A stretch of 64,000 nt of DNA. It comes from Rotaria macrura. Lineage: Eukaryota > Rotifera > Eurotatoria > Philodinida > Philodinidae. A program made the translations under genes and the position numbers. Each line of letters begins with the position of its first letter. Position 1 is the first letter of the stretch. Under the pieces are notes generated by a model that saw only the letters and a list, made by a program, of their open reading frames with translations, was not told where the DNA came from and did not search any database. The stretch lies in the NCBI GenBank assembly GCA_900239685.1, contig OENT01000484.1, positions 1 through 64,000 of the forward strand. The letters are read 5' to 3'. Positions 13,001 to 25,141 of the stretch are shown here, piece after piece.

Positions 13001-16000
13001 AAGAATCAAGGCGTGCTAATAGGATTTTCTCAAATATAAGAAATGAAATCATACGAGTAAATCTTTGATTGTGATGGTTATAAAAAAGGATATTCGTTTC
13101 CGACAGAGATAAATGGCTACTACAAGTAGACTGCATATTAAAATTTTGATTACTATTATGTTTCCAAGGAGATTATTTCCATCAACTATGACATGAATGT
13201 TTTTCTTTCCAATAACTACAATGTAATTGAAGCGTGTCTTTATGTTCACCTTAGCGTAAAAACATAATAATAGATCTACATAGACATGCTTGCATAAATT
13301 TTCTTTTACCAATTTCCAAATGATTTAGATGAAAAATATGAATGGTAGACAAGATCAGTCTTTAACGAAGAGTAGAAAGACAATCTTCGTTCTTCTAGAG
13401 CTTTTATCTACAGAACAGATGAGTTGAAAGTTTCATATCAAAGTTATTCTTAAAATTAATGGGAAAATACATCGCTACGATATTATCTAATCGTAGTTTC
13501 CATCTACTTATCATTCAACGATGAAATATCTTATTGGATTAAATTTGATTTATGTACTCGAATGATTATGAAAACGAATTTGAGTATTAGTGAAGATTGA
13601 CTTTCTATTTATTGCCGTGGATTGTTCGTTCGGATAAAATACTGTTTCATTTGAATTGCAGATAGGGTAATAGGAAAATGCTTTGCTGAACACGAGGAAA
13701 ATTTTGCGTGTGTTGCAGGAGAACAGCTGTGTCATTATTAAAAACAAATCATTTTTGACGAATGTCTTTTTCAAGATCTTCCTAGTCAACATGTACTATA
13801 TATCAGCTTGAAAATCGTCAACATTCATAGTATTTATAGATCCTATTCTAGACTAATCGAATTCAACGGTGTTCGCATAACTCAACCGAAAATTTAGATC
13901 ATGCTTCACAGTTGAATGAGGAGCATTGCATTCTATTCATTTTGATCATGAAGTATAAAATGATTTCGATTTTTGTGTTTACTGAAATTCGTTTCAATCA
14001 AACAATCAATGTCTAATAATCAGTAATATTTATAATCATTTTTACAGTTATGCAATTACATGTTTCAAAATTTATATATGCGTTTACTGTATCCTAGAAA
14101 AACATAAATTGACATCGTGCAGAATTTTTCCTTGTAGCTGCTTGTCTAGTCAACTAAAATATAAGCTAGTAAACAAGAGCGTTACTAGCATCCTAATAGA
14201 ATTTGGCAAGGTGGTGATACGTCGTAGAATTGATTTTTCTTGCTGAGGAGATCGATCATTTGAGTATATGATTTAAGACGAATATAACTCATTTTTATCC
14301 ATTGGAAAAAACTACGCTTGATACAAGACAAAGTATATCATTCTCAGCATTCATTTAAATGATTCTCATGTTTTAGCACGAGTCATCAATTCGTATGCAT
14401 TGATTTTCAGGTAAGATTAGATCAATAAATCATACCAAAAGGGATACAGCTATATTTAACAACCTCGGTCTTTTAAATAATGACGTCCATTACAATGTTG
14501 ACATTCAGCATGTATATGCAATATTCGTACGCTTATTTTTAACCATAGGCATGCACTGGATGATTGAGATAGGTAAATACTTTTATCTTAATTATTGCAT
14601 TGGAAGAGTTTTATTACAAATACATAACAGAACATTTGAGCCTTCATCGATGTCGTACAAAGTAAATTAAATTAATCTTCGACCAATAGGCTCTGTTCGA
14701 AACTAGAGCACAATAGTATGCAATGTTCTATCATCATATCGATACTCAGTTCGAATATATCTCTTCGTTGCTAATCCAATCATATTCACAGATATGAATA
14801 GATTTTTCGAATCAGATTTCCTTTGTTTACCAAGTTTCGATTGATATTGAATTGTTTCCATTATTTTTATCAATGCATATTTATAAATTCTCGAATAGCA
14901 GTTGACGATCAAATTCTACTTGATGATTTTTTACTTGACGCGGTGCTGCTAAACTGCAAATCATATTACGTTACTATACAACTGATCATAGGAGTTATAT
15001 GTGATTTAATGCTAGAAAATGTGTACAAGTTGAATAGCCAACATAGTGTGTGAAATTCCGAGAAAATACCATCAGCAAAATTTCCATAAAAGAGTACGAG
15101 AAGTGTAACAACAATGTCACTAATCACTTAGATGAATGCTCTCTCTCTCTTCTATTTTTTTGTTACATCTCTTCTTACGTGTGCAACTCAAGATTGGGTG
15201 TATCTTCAAGAACGATATTTATTTTAAAAAAAAAGATAGTAGTTCAGCTTGTTTTAGTCATAGTTATTAATTCTATTTCAGTACATTTACTCTAAAGTGC
15301 TTCTGTTGATGGATGGTTTTATCTTCGCAACAATACAATTCAAGGCAGTAATCTGTAATCAAGTTCTATTTTGACAACTGTCTGCCATGCATTCGTTATT
15401 TTTTTAATAATTTCAAAGAGAAATTATCTTGCCTATGCTCATTTACCTATTGTTGGCATTTATTGTTGTTGTACTTGCAAAGTTTTTCGCGAAGATTTTT
15501 AGAATTGATGCGAGACACACCGAAACATATTTTAGATTTCTTTCTATCTGAATTATTCGTGACTGTTCATAATGAATAATAAGCATATGAAACTGACTCA
15601 CTGCTGGTAGAATGATATTGCATTCGAAACTCTTTGAAAATCTTTATCTTTAAACAGCTTGTCTATAAAACATAACCAATCAAAAAACTTCCACAGTATC
15701 ATGTCGGCTTAACTATATGGCAATGCCTATAAATATTACGATTAGAAAATGAAGTATTATGTTTTCAATTTTTAATATTTTTATTAGCTTCGACATAATC
15801 TACTGATGCACAGGAAATTTTCTATTAGTAAACATTTGGTAAACTCTTGAAATCAAACTAATTAGATCTTGAATTAAAATTGAAAAATATTGGATTCGTT
15901 TGCAATGTGTCATGTAATACTAACTCAAAGTATTAAATATCCACTTCAAATTAAAAGACAACTGAACATCTTTGAAATCATTCTCGATAGGAATTAGATA

Positions 16001-17097
16001 AAGTCCTATGATTTCTATCGGGCCATATAAAAAATAAAAATTCTTCGACTCATGTTTTTTAACCGCTTTTTTCTGACAAGTTTCTAAAAAATGACAGCTT
16101 TTGCATTGGTTAACGATTAATTTTTTTTTTCGTCAAAAAAATTAGAAAAAATCAAGTGTCTGTGAAAAATTTGCCAAGAACGCGTAGAAAAATGTTACTA
16201 ACTCAGGATTGGTTGAAAATGTTAATAACAAAGTTTTATAGATTATTAAACTTTAAAAGCTAACACTTCTGATCCACTCATGGTATTAATATTTTCAAGC
16301 TTTCATATGAGCCAATGTTATCTGATTTAGAAAATACTCTGGATGATTCTGAGAAAACTTGTCTGAAAAATCTTGTGACTGGAAATCAGTAGTATTTCAT
16401 TACCTCTTTTAAACATAGACAACTGCAGGTCTCTATCAGATTCCTATGGAAAGTTATTTCAGAAATATTGATGGATCTCTGAATTAGAAATTGATACCAG
16501 TCATCAGTCGACTACTCTCAGATAAATGAAATTCGCAAGCATTCATGGTTAATTTCATTGCTATATGTTAATATCTTAAGCATTGCTTTCCACCTGACTA
16601 ATAAGTTTTTGTAGAAAAAACAGTCACCATTCACTAAACAATATTCTTCGTCGATAAAAAAGCTCCATACGAATTATCTATTAATAATAGTCAAACAGCA
16701 AAAATGCAGTTCTTTTATTTTTTTTCTTATAAATTATCAACGAACTTTTCCTTACGTATATTTATAAACATTATTTTTCTGCTTGAAGTGTGCCGCGAGA
16801 AAAAATAATTTCCTGAATAGTAGATTGTCCTTTTTTTTTTGTCAAACTTGCCAGAATAGATAGATGTCCGTTGACAACGACTCAACACGGACGGATGAAC
16901 GACTCGACGAAACGATATCACCTTTTTTCCTTTTCTTTTTCTTTTGATTCTAATAGAATTAATAAGCCCTTACTCGGTCTGCAGAAAAGAGAAAGGAAAG
17001 GAAAAAAAGTAAGGAGAACAACTAAGATGACTTATATTTCTTCTGCACAGTCATAATATTTCAAGGACAGCACAACTTGTGATATCGTGCGGTAACC
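10074..17097. other. Long AT-rich stretch without a supported gene
   Basis: No conserved family is seen. Two very short frames begin with a membrane anchor: MFLATVVFVLLIFAYSYVV from 12049 (39 residues, with a TATATATATATA run 20-40 bases upstream) and MLIYLLLAFIVVVLAKFFAK from about 15435. Each could be the 5' exon of a decayed anchored protein, but no following exon could be joined in phase. About 11300-11530 is A-rich. Confidence 0.45.
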
Positions 17098-17743
17098 ATG
17101 GCTCACCAATTAACTAAAGATGAGTGTAGAAAGGTATATGAACGATTTCGTTTGTTTTTGTTTATAGTATTATAGAATTGTGGTTATTTTTTGTTGAATA
17201 TATTATTAAAATTTATTCTATCGAATCTAGTTATTCAAAAAATTTGATAACGGTAATGGAATATTATCATTAGCTGAAGTCGATCGAGCTGTTATATATT
17301 GGTATCCTGAATTCGGTACCAATCGCCAAGCTATGCTTCGTGCTTTCAAGGCAGCTGATGCCAACGGAGTATTGTCTTTAGTCTATATTTTCATGCAGTG
17401 GAATACTTTTCTTTTTTCTAGACAGGATTTATTGAATTTAAAGAATTTCACCAATTACTTGATTTATTATATTATTATAACGAATTAAGTGATCTATTCG
17501 GACAACTCGATACAAATCGTGATAAAAGAATAAGTTTCAATGAATTTAAAAGAGGACATGAAATTATTGGCTTTTCAGATGCAGATGAAAATGATTTAAG
17601 AGAAGAGTTTGATAGCATTGATACGAACAATGGAGGATATATTTTATTTGATGAAGTTCGTCATACAATTAATTATCGTACGATATGTTTAGTTTTCTTT
17701 CTTTTAGTTTTGTTTACATATGGCAAAGAAAAAAATGGCATGA
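17098..17743 (+). CDS. Four-EF-hand calcium-binding protein (calflagin/calcyphosin-like)
   Basis: Four exons: 17098-17133, 17231-17368, 17422-17655 and 17708-17743. They encode 147 residues, with every intron in phase 0. EF-hand loops: loop 1 from D18 (DNGNGILSLAE) is one residue short and probably does not bind; loop 2 D55-E66 (DANGTGFIEFKE), loop 3 D88-E99 (DTNRDKRISFNE) and loop 4 D125-E136 (DTNNGGYILFDE) have acidic or polar residues at the coordinating positions. The tail FCLHMAKKKMA matches the EFCHWC.KK ending I recall for flagellar or calcyphosin-like EF-hand proteins, which is why I place the last 52-bp intron although its donor is the weak GTTCGT. If that intron is retained the frame runs to 17757 and adds a hydrophobic tail. 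Likely role: a cytosolic or ciliary calcium sensor; targets unknown. Confidence 0.88.
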
Positions 17744-17757
17744 CACTAATCAATTAA

Positions 17758-19702
17758 TCTCATGAAAAACTTCGCATTCTTTTCGTTGTACTCAAATTTT
17801 GTAATCATTTTTTTTGTAGCCGATGTGTTTCTTTGTGTAGTGATTCATAAAATATACCAGAATATGATTGTCGTTGCTCGATGCTCTAGTTTTCGATCCT
17901 TATTTTGCTAAACATCACGTGGAGATCACATTTATTTACATGGTAACTTGTGTAGTTCTAGTTGGTATGAAATATTCCATATCTAATGTGGCTAGAATTA
18001 AATTAGGACATTGTTGACATTCGTACCATTCCAAAATTTATCAGATTGCGAACTACGTATAAATGCTATGCTTCTTAAAGAAAAGATTGTTTTTAATCCC
18101 TCTCTCTATTTTTTTCAAGCATTCCATTGAGGATAGTGTTCTCGATTCGAAGCCTGGAGATTCATCTAGTCAAATAATTTGAATTTATATTCTTCTATCA
18201 TTCCAATAGAAACCAGACCTTCAAACTTTCATGATTTCTTTCTCGAAGAAAAATGAAACAAACAATAGCAGAATGTAGCATGAAGGAATGAATGGTTGAA
18301 TCTGGAAGTACATGCTGTAGAAGAGGCATTGGCTTATGTCAAGGTTTTCATTATGGAATAAGCCGAATAAACGTAAATTTTTTACTCTTCGTATTCTTTT
18401 CATATGACCTGCAGAACTTCGGAAGTTGTGGAAACTTCCACCAAGTTTGTAGTGCTTCGACATGTCGAAAAATTTCCGATAATCATAGTTCAGTCTCAAC
18501 ATTTTTGCTGCGCAAAGTTGTAAAGAAACAAAATTTTCTTCAAAGATCATAATGTGTTCGACCTCGATCTGAACTTATTGACTTTCAGTCGATCGACTCT
18601 TCATTCTTTTCCAGCACCGCTTTTCCTATGAATCGTAAATATTTCAAGTGAAGTTTTTCATAGAAAATTTAGAGATAGTATGATGTATTTCTATAATTTA
18701 CAGATTGAGTCGGTCCTGTTTCTGACCCAAATATTTAAAATGACCAATGTTAAGTAATCGGATGAATGATTCATATTTGTATCAGAATGAGTTCTGTTCC
18801 AATAGTTTTCTATTTTTTTGAAATCTACACGATAAGATTGCGATGTGTGCGCTTATCGAAAACTAAAAAGAAGAAATGCTAAATAAATATCTTACATAAG
18901 GATCATTTTCAAAGTTTTTCTTTATTCAAATGCCTATGCACAGTCTGTTAAATTAACCTATAATATTGAGAATAATGAGAACGGCTACCATCCTTGATAT
19001 ACCATGTTTCATAGAAACAACTTCCATTTTGATGAATCGAATTCTATAAAAGTTCATATGAAACACAAAAATAATTTTTTATAACGACTACTTATGCCAG
19101 AGGATATAGTTAATTACTATTTACATTGAATCAAACTAAGACAAATGAGAATTTACATGACTGCGAATGGAAACGATGTTGATTCAATGATTTGTACGAT
19201 ATTTTTTATTTTATGTCTTCAATTAGGAATATTATCGTAGATTTTTTTTCAATGAAACTCAAACGATAACTAATACTGTGCTATCGATTCATCTACTGTT
19301 GGATGTTGTATAGGGAGAAACTCAATAAATGATACCAGAAAGAAATTTAATGTGGCATAAGAATTTAATTTCTACGGTATGTATTTCTTGTATTCATATT
19401 GTCTTACGTGTTATTCCAACCTTTGATTTCCAATCACAATACTGCAAAACTTAGACATATCCACTGTGCAATTAAGAAGAAACCAACTTATTGAAATTTA
19501 TTTCTTCATAATATATATGTTTGGACTATAGGATGTTGCTAGTTTTTCTTTTCGTCCGAATATGATCGCACAACACCTGTTACTATTAATAACAGATAGA
19601 GACGACGTGAGGTTTTTCTTATTTGAGATTGTGTTTTGTGTATACTAATTTATTAAAAATAACTATGAAAATGTTGTTCTTACATGTGATGACTCTTTCT
19701 CA
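17758..19702. other. Intergenic stretch between EF-hand and DUF5522 genes
   Basis: Overlapping frames at 18221-18552 on both strands mirror each other and have no motif. The EF-hand gene is plus and the DUF5522 gene is minus, so this is the shared 3' side of two convergent genes. Confidence 0.5.
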
Positions 19703-20163
19703 TCATTCATAATATGATGTGTTGAATATTTTCCTAGGACGAGTAAGATCTATTTCAACATTGGCATGACCATATGGACACTTAAAGAAAAATACGATAA
19801 ATATGAAGAGATTTTTCGTCAACTTACATGTCGACATTGACTACCGCAACATTTTCCTCGCTGTAAATGAGCGTACCGAGTAAGAACACAGAATTTAGAC
19901 TGAGGATCGATGTACATATTTTGACTACTCTAAAGACCAGTAAAATAATCAACTGAAGTCAATATTTCTTAACCTACAAGACATGCACGATGATGTAGTA
20001 AATGAACAGAGAGTCGATCTGGTGTAAGACAAGGAATAACACTAACGGATTCCCATGCTTGCCATGCTGCTCGACTTAAACATTGAGCACCAAGTCGAGA
20101 CGACGCCAGTGAATTAGATTTATCGGAAAAATAGATGAAATCAATCAGTCGAAATCTATTCTT
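19703..20163 (-). CDS. DUF5522-containing protein, C-terminal exons
   Basis: Three exons read on the minus strand: 19978-20163 (62 codons), 19828-19929 (34 codons) and 19703-19780 (25 codons plus TGA). All junctions are phase 0 with GT donors and AG acceptors. The second and third exons join as YIDPQSKFCVLTRYAHLQRG, then CCGSQCRH, then CPYGHANV. This is the Y.DP.....VFT...L..RG.CCG..CRHCPYGH signature of DUF5522, a short cysteine/histidine-rich domain of unknown function, possibly metal-binding. The preceding exon (RLGAQCLSRAAWQAWES, then LTPDRLSVHLLHHRACL) continues directly into it, as in eukaryotic relatives I remember with an RLG..LS..AW N-terminal part. The start codon and any 5' exons were not found; the first exon shown begins after an AG at 20164 and the gene should extend towards 20.4-21 kb. 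Confidence 0.78.
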
Positions 20164-23100
20164 CTAGCTGTAATTTTGGTTGACTTGTGACGATGGACCT
20201 ATAAGATATATTAGCGAATAAAAAACGAGCTTGCCGATCAATCATTCCATTCTGAACCAGAAAAGTTTCAAAGAAATTCACCAGGCAATTTTTTTTGAGA
20301 AACAACAAATCCGTAAAATTTTTTCCTTCAATTATATTTTCACTACATCCTATAAGTGAAATATTCAAGTGCATTACTGTGCACATTTACGCATTGTGTA
20401 AAAATAAACAAAATGGCCGTTATGAAAACATCTTCATCGTTATATAGATATGCCACAATTGCAAAAATCTAGTTTTATGTCAAACGAAAACATCATTGTC
20501 GTTTGATACATCAGTAATTAATGGATCATCAACAGAAACCATCAGTACAAATACAACTAATCTTAATATTGATCATAATTCATCGAGTTCTTCATTAATT
20601 CTTTTCCAAAGCATTGCATGCGTTGATTTAGAAATGTACGATATTGTAGTAGTTTCTTGCTTCGATCGTGAGAAAAAAATGTTTCTCATACTCAGTTGAC
20701 TCAAAACAGATAGAGTTACGAGGTTATTTTCGACTATAAACGGTTGAAATATGATGTCAATACATCACGTAATGGCTTCATATTACACCATTTGAACTGG
20801 AATAGTAATACGGTCGTGTATGCCAGCAACTTGTACGACCTTTTCAGATAACGATGATTATAGACACTTACGGATATACGTATCCTAATATTTTGCAGCT
20901 CTAAACAGATTGTTTTATAAATACTGATCGTCTTCGAGACTCACTATTTTTCCTTTGGACAATCTGAATATTTTTCTGTAATACTTGAGTCTTTTTACTT
21001 TGATTTCTGATTTGCGTTCTTCTTTAAAAAAACATCAGTAAAAGATAAAAACTAACAAACATGTGTTTTATATTGACATTTTTAGCGACTGACGACGAAT
21101 CAATGATAAAAGAAAGAAAATCACAATGGAATACTAAAGGAACAGACTTTAACGAAACATTTTGATTGATTTTCCAGGGTATAACATACAAGTGAAAAAT
21201 GATTCCATAGTTTCATTTTAAGAAGATTTATAAATAACTGTTAGTTATTTGTTCAACTGAAAATAGAAATAAGACATGCCTGATTGCACCATTGATCATT
21301 TCTTTGAGCAGAGCAGACAGAAAGATTGAAGAGCTCGGACACGATTCTCATGAGTATTTCATTGAAACGTTATTGAATAATCTTAAAGTCTTTGTTGCAA
21401 ATAGATCAATTGAAAAAGCTTCAGTAAAAGTAACATATAGTTCTTTTAATTTTGTTTCTAAGCCGATAAAAAGTTCTTATCTCTAGTCAGTTTTTCATAG
21501 TTTGAAAGAGTTTTCATATGAGCATCACAACGTTTTTCTTCGTAACGTCTCTATATAAACAATGAAGATACCGCTCTGTAGGTGAAAAATCCTTTTTTCT
21601 TCTTTTCGTACGACTCAAATATGGAACAGTTTCGGCATGTGCGATGCTAGAATTGGTGGATTTCTGTAAGATTTTTATAACATTTCTCACTGTGATCAAT
21701 TGTGGAGTATTGTATGAGATCATTAGTAAATAATCAGTTGTTAGAATCATCGTATTTTGACCGTTTACTACCGTTCTTTGAACGTTTTATCCGACCTGGG
21801 GAGATATCGATATAAAGTAATGATTTGTAACAGGCCAATGTGATTTATTACGGTTACTGCAATTGAGGTTAGGTGGAATCAAAGTGATGCATTTTGTAGA
21901 ACCATATATAGTATCGTAATGAATAATGTTGTAGAAGTTATTGCGTGGAAAGATATTATTCTTATATTGGACAAAATGCCATCGGTCAGAAGAAAATTTT
22001 AAAGGTTTAGTAATATGATCTAAAGAAAGGTTTAGTTTCGAAATCGTTTCAGTACTCGGCAAGTGATCGTGATCTTTTGATTTTTGTTAATATTAAATCT
22101 TCATATGAAAAAAAACTTGCTAATCACAATTGTACCTTTGAGGAATCAATAATACTGAAAAGTGAATTAGTGATATTTGAGAATAGGAAAGTAGTAAGTT
22201 ATACAGAGCTAACATTTATGTTTTGTAAACATTCTTGACAAAATATATCTATTCAATATCGTGTACTCATAAATTGCGATCTAGTGAGAACGATTCTTTG
22301 ATGAGACATGAAAATTACGTTTGTATAGAAATTTTCGTGTAAGTCATTTAAATTTGTTTCTGTTCAACTTATAAGAGAGGTTTCTTATTCGTTAATGTTT
22401 AGACCGAAGCTGGTTTTTAGAAAATTGTTTTCTACATACCGTTTCAAAATCTTTGAGGTTTTTGTATTTTAAGTATCAAAATTTGGAGAAACAGTTAGTT
22501 TGAATAGTGTCATCTCATCTGAAAAATTTGCCATAGGAAAATTCTTCATAGTTTTTCTTTTGGTTCTGGCGTGTTAGAACCCACGATTTTGTAGAACAAT
22601 GATTTTTCTACAACAACAGAAAGTTGAACTGTCTCAAAGTATCCGTTATTAAAATTATAAATAATAGAAAAAACAACATTTTTTACATTTTTGTGACATT
22701 CAATTCGAACTACATATAAGTGTAAGTCAGAGTAAAACTCTGAAGATATAGCTAGAAAAAGTATTACATTCTGCTGCTAATAAAACATTTAATCCAAATG
22801 AATTACGTTTAGATATACGAGAAATAAGTGAACGTAGTTGGTAAAACCTAGGAAAATACTGTTTTTTACAGGTCTAATCTTTGGTCCGTAGCAAAGCTTC
22901 GGTTTTTATTTAACCGGTTCCAAGTCAAGAATATATTCTGAATATAGCTTTAGAAGAAAAACACGAAATTCTCATTTTAGTTGATTGTTTTCTGCAATTT
23001 TTAAATGCACGAAAATTAAACAAATATTTTCTTCGAATACTTTTTATTTGAATATGCACGGGGTTATTAACTGTACTATAGCCAACTAAAACTAACTTCA

Positions 23101-25141
23101 ATGTCAATACTGGATAATTTTAAGAATTGATGAATTCCTAACCTGACTCAATTCAGCTATTCGGAAATTTCAAATCGAACTGATCTGATCTCCAATGGGG
23201 ATTCGAAATCTGCAATTTATAATTGATTTTAATAATAACATACTAAGGCGTCTTTTGGAAGAAAGTGTTCGAAAATCTCGATAATTATAGAATAATCAAG
23301 TTGAGAAAAAAAAATTCATCGTTGCCGTCTTGATTTTGGTGTTTCATTTTGAAATATAAATATTATAAACAAAAAATTAAAATAAAGACTAAAACACATG
23401 TGCCTTAGGCTTAGGATCGAACTTTGATGCAAATTCGATTGAAAGAAGCTAATTTCATGTTTTTATTATTTTCTACATTATCAGGATTTTGTTGGGACAA
23501 AACGTTTCTGGTACACCATTTTTTCCCCCGTACAATAGGAATTTGCAATTTGGTCTAAAAATCCTGATAATTCCGTTGCTTAAATATATGGTAAAAAGAA
23601 TGTCCTTTTCTTTGGTTGTTCTATATATTTCATTCACTTGAAGGAGTTCTTTTTCTCCAGTGCATTTCGAGCAATCGTTGACAGGCTAATTTATGGCATA
23701 AGAAGAAAAGTTAATGGTATTCAATAACTTTCACTATTGTAACAGGAGAAAGTAGTCGTTGCGAAAGATTGAAACTAATAGATGAACGAATTATTGGTTA
23801 AGTAATAAGAAAGCATCAATTGCAGTTCGTTGAAATTCAATAATTTATAGCCCTAGATAGAATGGGAGATTTTCAACTAGGCAATATGAGTAATAAATTT
23901 AAGCTGCAGTAGCTATATTAGATGTAGAAAACTTTATTCAGATGTGAGCCAAGTATGACTGGATATTTATAGCTTGTGCAGAAGTCAATAAAGATTATAG
24001 TCGCAGTTATTATGACTTGAATACATATTTCTATTTCGTCACTATAGTCCTATATAAGTTATGCTATGATATAATATTAAGGTTGTGTTCGATTTATTTC
24101 ATCTATTTGTCATTGATCTATAGTTATTCATTTATTTGATTTATTCGACTGCCACAAGTTTCAATTGTTGTTGACCGCTTTTAAACATCTGTACAAGGTC
24201 AAAGTATTCTATTATATGTATTTGTCATTTGAATAAAATTTTCTACGTATAATCTATTTACTGCATCATAATTTTATAATCGATGGAACGTATTTCTTAA
24301 CAGATTCTTGCTCGGTGAAATCTCCGATATGAATTCTAGCCTTCAGAAACCTATTGCAAGACGTTCTTTTTTTTGAAAACATATTTTTAATTTTATACAG
24401 TGATCCTTGCACAATCGCTATCAATAAGAACTATATTTCTCTGTATGTTACTCGTAAACTTATCACTTAGTACATACAGTACTTACTTTTATAGTTTTCG
24501 CCTACTTTTATTCCTCTAGTTTTGAGTAAAACTATTTCTTATTGGAAATCTCTTTTAAGTACTTGACAAAAATAGTTGAACATTTTATACAATTATTTAG
24601 TATAGAACTTCGTTTTCTAAACTGTCCGGGATATATTTTACACTGATGAATTTAAAACAAAACAATCCTAATAGTAGTAAAGTTATTATAGACATAAAAA
24701 AGACTGCAGTTGTTCATCGCCAATTCATAAAGAATTGTTCCAGTTGAATAATCGATGGAAAAATTAATATTCTCATACATAGAAAAAGGTCGTAATACAA
24801 AAAAAGATGAAAGTGAATTAATTCGATGAAGACTTGACGTGGCATTCGATGCCTATGCTGTCGGAAGCATAGAATTATTGAGAGAAATATTTTCATGCAT
24901 TAACCTAGAAAAAATGTGATTATTATGTAAAATTATCATATTATACGCTCCGCTCAATCAATAAAGCCATCAATTGCATTAGTTTTTGTGAGAATTCTTT
25001 TCATTCAAGCACTCTTGTTATTAAAAACAAGGCTTAATTTATCAGAGAAAATAATATGTAACTTATATTTACCCATACTATCAATAAGAACACAGAAGTT
25101 CCAACTGGCAAGAGAATCAATTTTTTTGTATTACCTTCCAG
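20164..25141. other. AT-rich stretch; may hold 5' exons of the DUF5522 gene
   Basis: No complete gene is seen. A Ser/Thr-rich frame at 20473-20699 (plus) looks moderately coding but lacks partners. The missing start of the minus-strand DUF5522 gene must lie here if the gene is whole. Confidence 0.45.
22752..22844 (+). CDS. Possible isolated terminal exon
   Basis: After a TATAG acceptor, 30 codons read LEKVLHSAANKTFNPNEL and then RLDIREISERSW before a TAA. The residue mix (charged, helical, no low complexity) looks coding, unlike the flanking AT-rich DNA. I recognise no family and found no upstream exon in phase, so it may be the relic 3' end of a decayed gene. Confidence 0.22.
   Translation, partial: LEKVLHSAANKTFNPNELRLDIREISERSW

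Noticed and set aside
20473-20699. Ser/Thr-rich plus-strand frame
   Set aside because: It looks mildly coding, but no ATG, partner exon or motif was found; it may be antisense to missing DUF5522 exons.
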